DNA of 7,586 nt, from the NCBI GenBank assembly GCA_003354225.1, contig PIVH01000139.1, forward strand, positions 1-7,586, read 5' to 3'. The notes beneath the pieces are model-generated. The model was not told the origin of the DNA. It saw nothing but the letters and a program-made list of their open reading frames with translations, and searched no databases. Positions 7,466 to 7,586 of the stretch are shown here, piece after piece; the first letter of the stretch is position 1, and every line of letters starts with the position of its first letter. A program made the translations under genes and the position numbers. This stretch comes from Globobulimina sp. Lineage: Eukaryota > Foraminifera > Rotaliida.

Positions 7466-7586
7466 TATATACAAATAAAAAACTGATGAAACATCATCGA
7501 GTTCGACTGCTAGCAATAACCTTGCGTCCATCTTCCATATATTGACTAAAATGTGGTGGTATTCATCGCGGAAGCCACTAAACGAA
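7466..7586. other. 3' flank of the WD40 gene; no supported gene
   Basis: Past the WD40 stop the plus strand holds a poly(A) hexamer and a small inverted repeat (TGATG at 7484-7488, CATCA at 7492-7496). On the minus strand one frame is open from the right edge at 7585 down to a TAA at 7358-7360, running on into exon 3. Its right-hand part could be the end of a convergent gene, but 40 codons of open frame is weak evidence. Confidence 0.35.
7474..7479 (+). terminator. Poly(A) signal AATAAA of the WD40 gene
   Basis: A perfect AATAAA begins 9 nt after the TAA stop at 7463-7465 and is followed by an A-rich run. If used, the 3' UTR would be only a few tens of bases long, in keeping with a compact genome. 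The position fits, but no transcript evidence is available. Confidence 0.5.

Noticed and set aside
7484-7496. Small inverted repeat TGATG-AAA-CATCA after the WD40 poly(A) signal
   Set aside because: Five base pairs with a 3-nt loop is expected by chance in a sequence of this length. There is no supporting element beside it.
1-7586. Bacterial or phage origin, CRISPR array, insertion sequence or tRNA
   Set aside because: No direct-repeat array, terminal inverted repeats, transposase motifs or cloverleaf were seen, and the spliced WD40 gene shows the DNA is eukaryotic.

Overview
The window looks like a piece of a compact, AT-rich eukaryotic nuclear genome; by eye it is roughly 40% G+C, and no exact count was made. 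The reasons are two short GT..AG introns (61 and 72 nt), Asn- and Gln-rich low-complexity runs in the proteins, a poly(A)-type hexamer directly after a stop codon, and no bacterial operon or ribosome-binding-site structure. The standard genetic code fits: the long reading frame has no internal TAA, TAG or TGA. The species cannot be fixed from the sequence. A free-living protist or a small-genome invertebrate would both fit, and a ciliate with reassigned stops is unlikely.

Layout: (1) 1-95 is the short 3' flank of the first gene. (2) 96-6008, minus strand, is one uninterrupted 1970-codon gene for a very large protein. It has long stretches of alternating hydrophobic residues, disordered inserts (one strongly acidic then strongly basic, plus Asn- and Gln-rich runs) and a compact C-terminal portion. 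I do not recognise it with certainty; a bridge-like lipid-transfer type protein is a tentative idea only. (3) 6009-6348 is a 340-bp, more AT-rich intergenic stretch between two divergent starts and presumably holds both promoters. (4) 6349-7465, plus strand, is a three-exon gene. Once spliced it encodes a 327-aa protein made almost entirely of seven WD40 repeats. Their order and motifs recall the C-terminal propeller of WDR47, without the N-terminal LisH/CTLH part of the animal protein. (5) 7466-7586 holds a poly(A) signal and a short flank with no gene I can support.

The two genes are arranged head to head and could share regulation. Nothing in the sequence shows that their products act together. 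There are no RNA genes, mobile elements, CRISPR arrays or tandem arrays that I could support. The points most worth following are the identity of the 1970-aa protein, the stand-alone WDR47-like propeller, and its two introns at nearly the same place in consecutive WD repeats.
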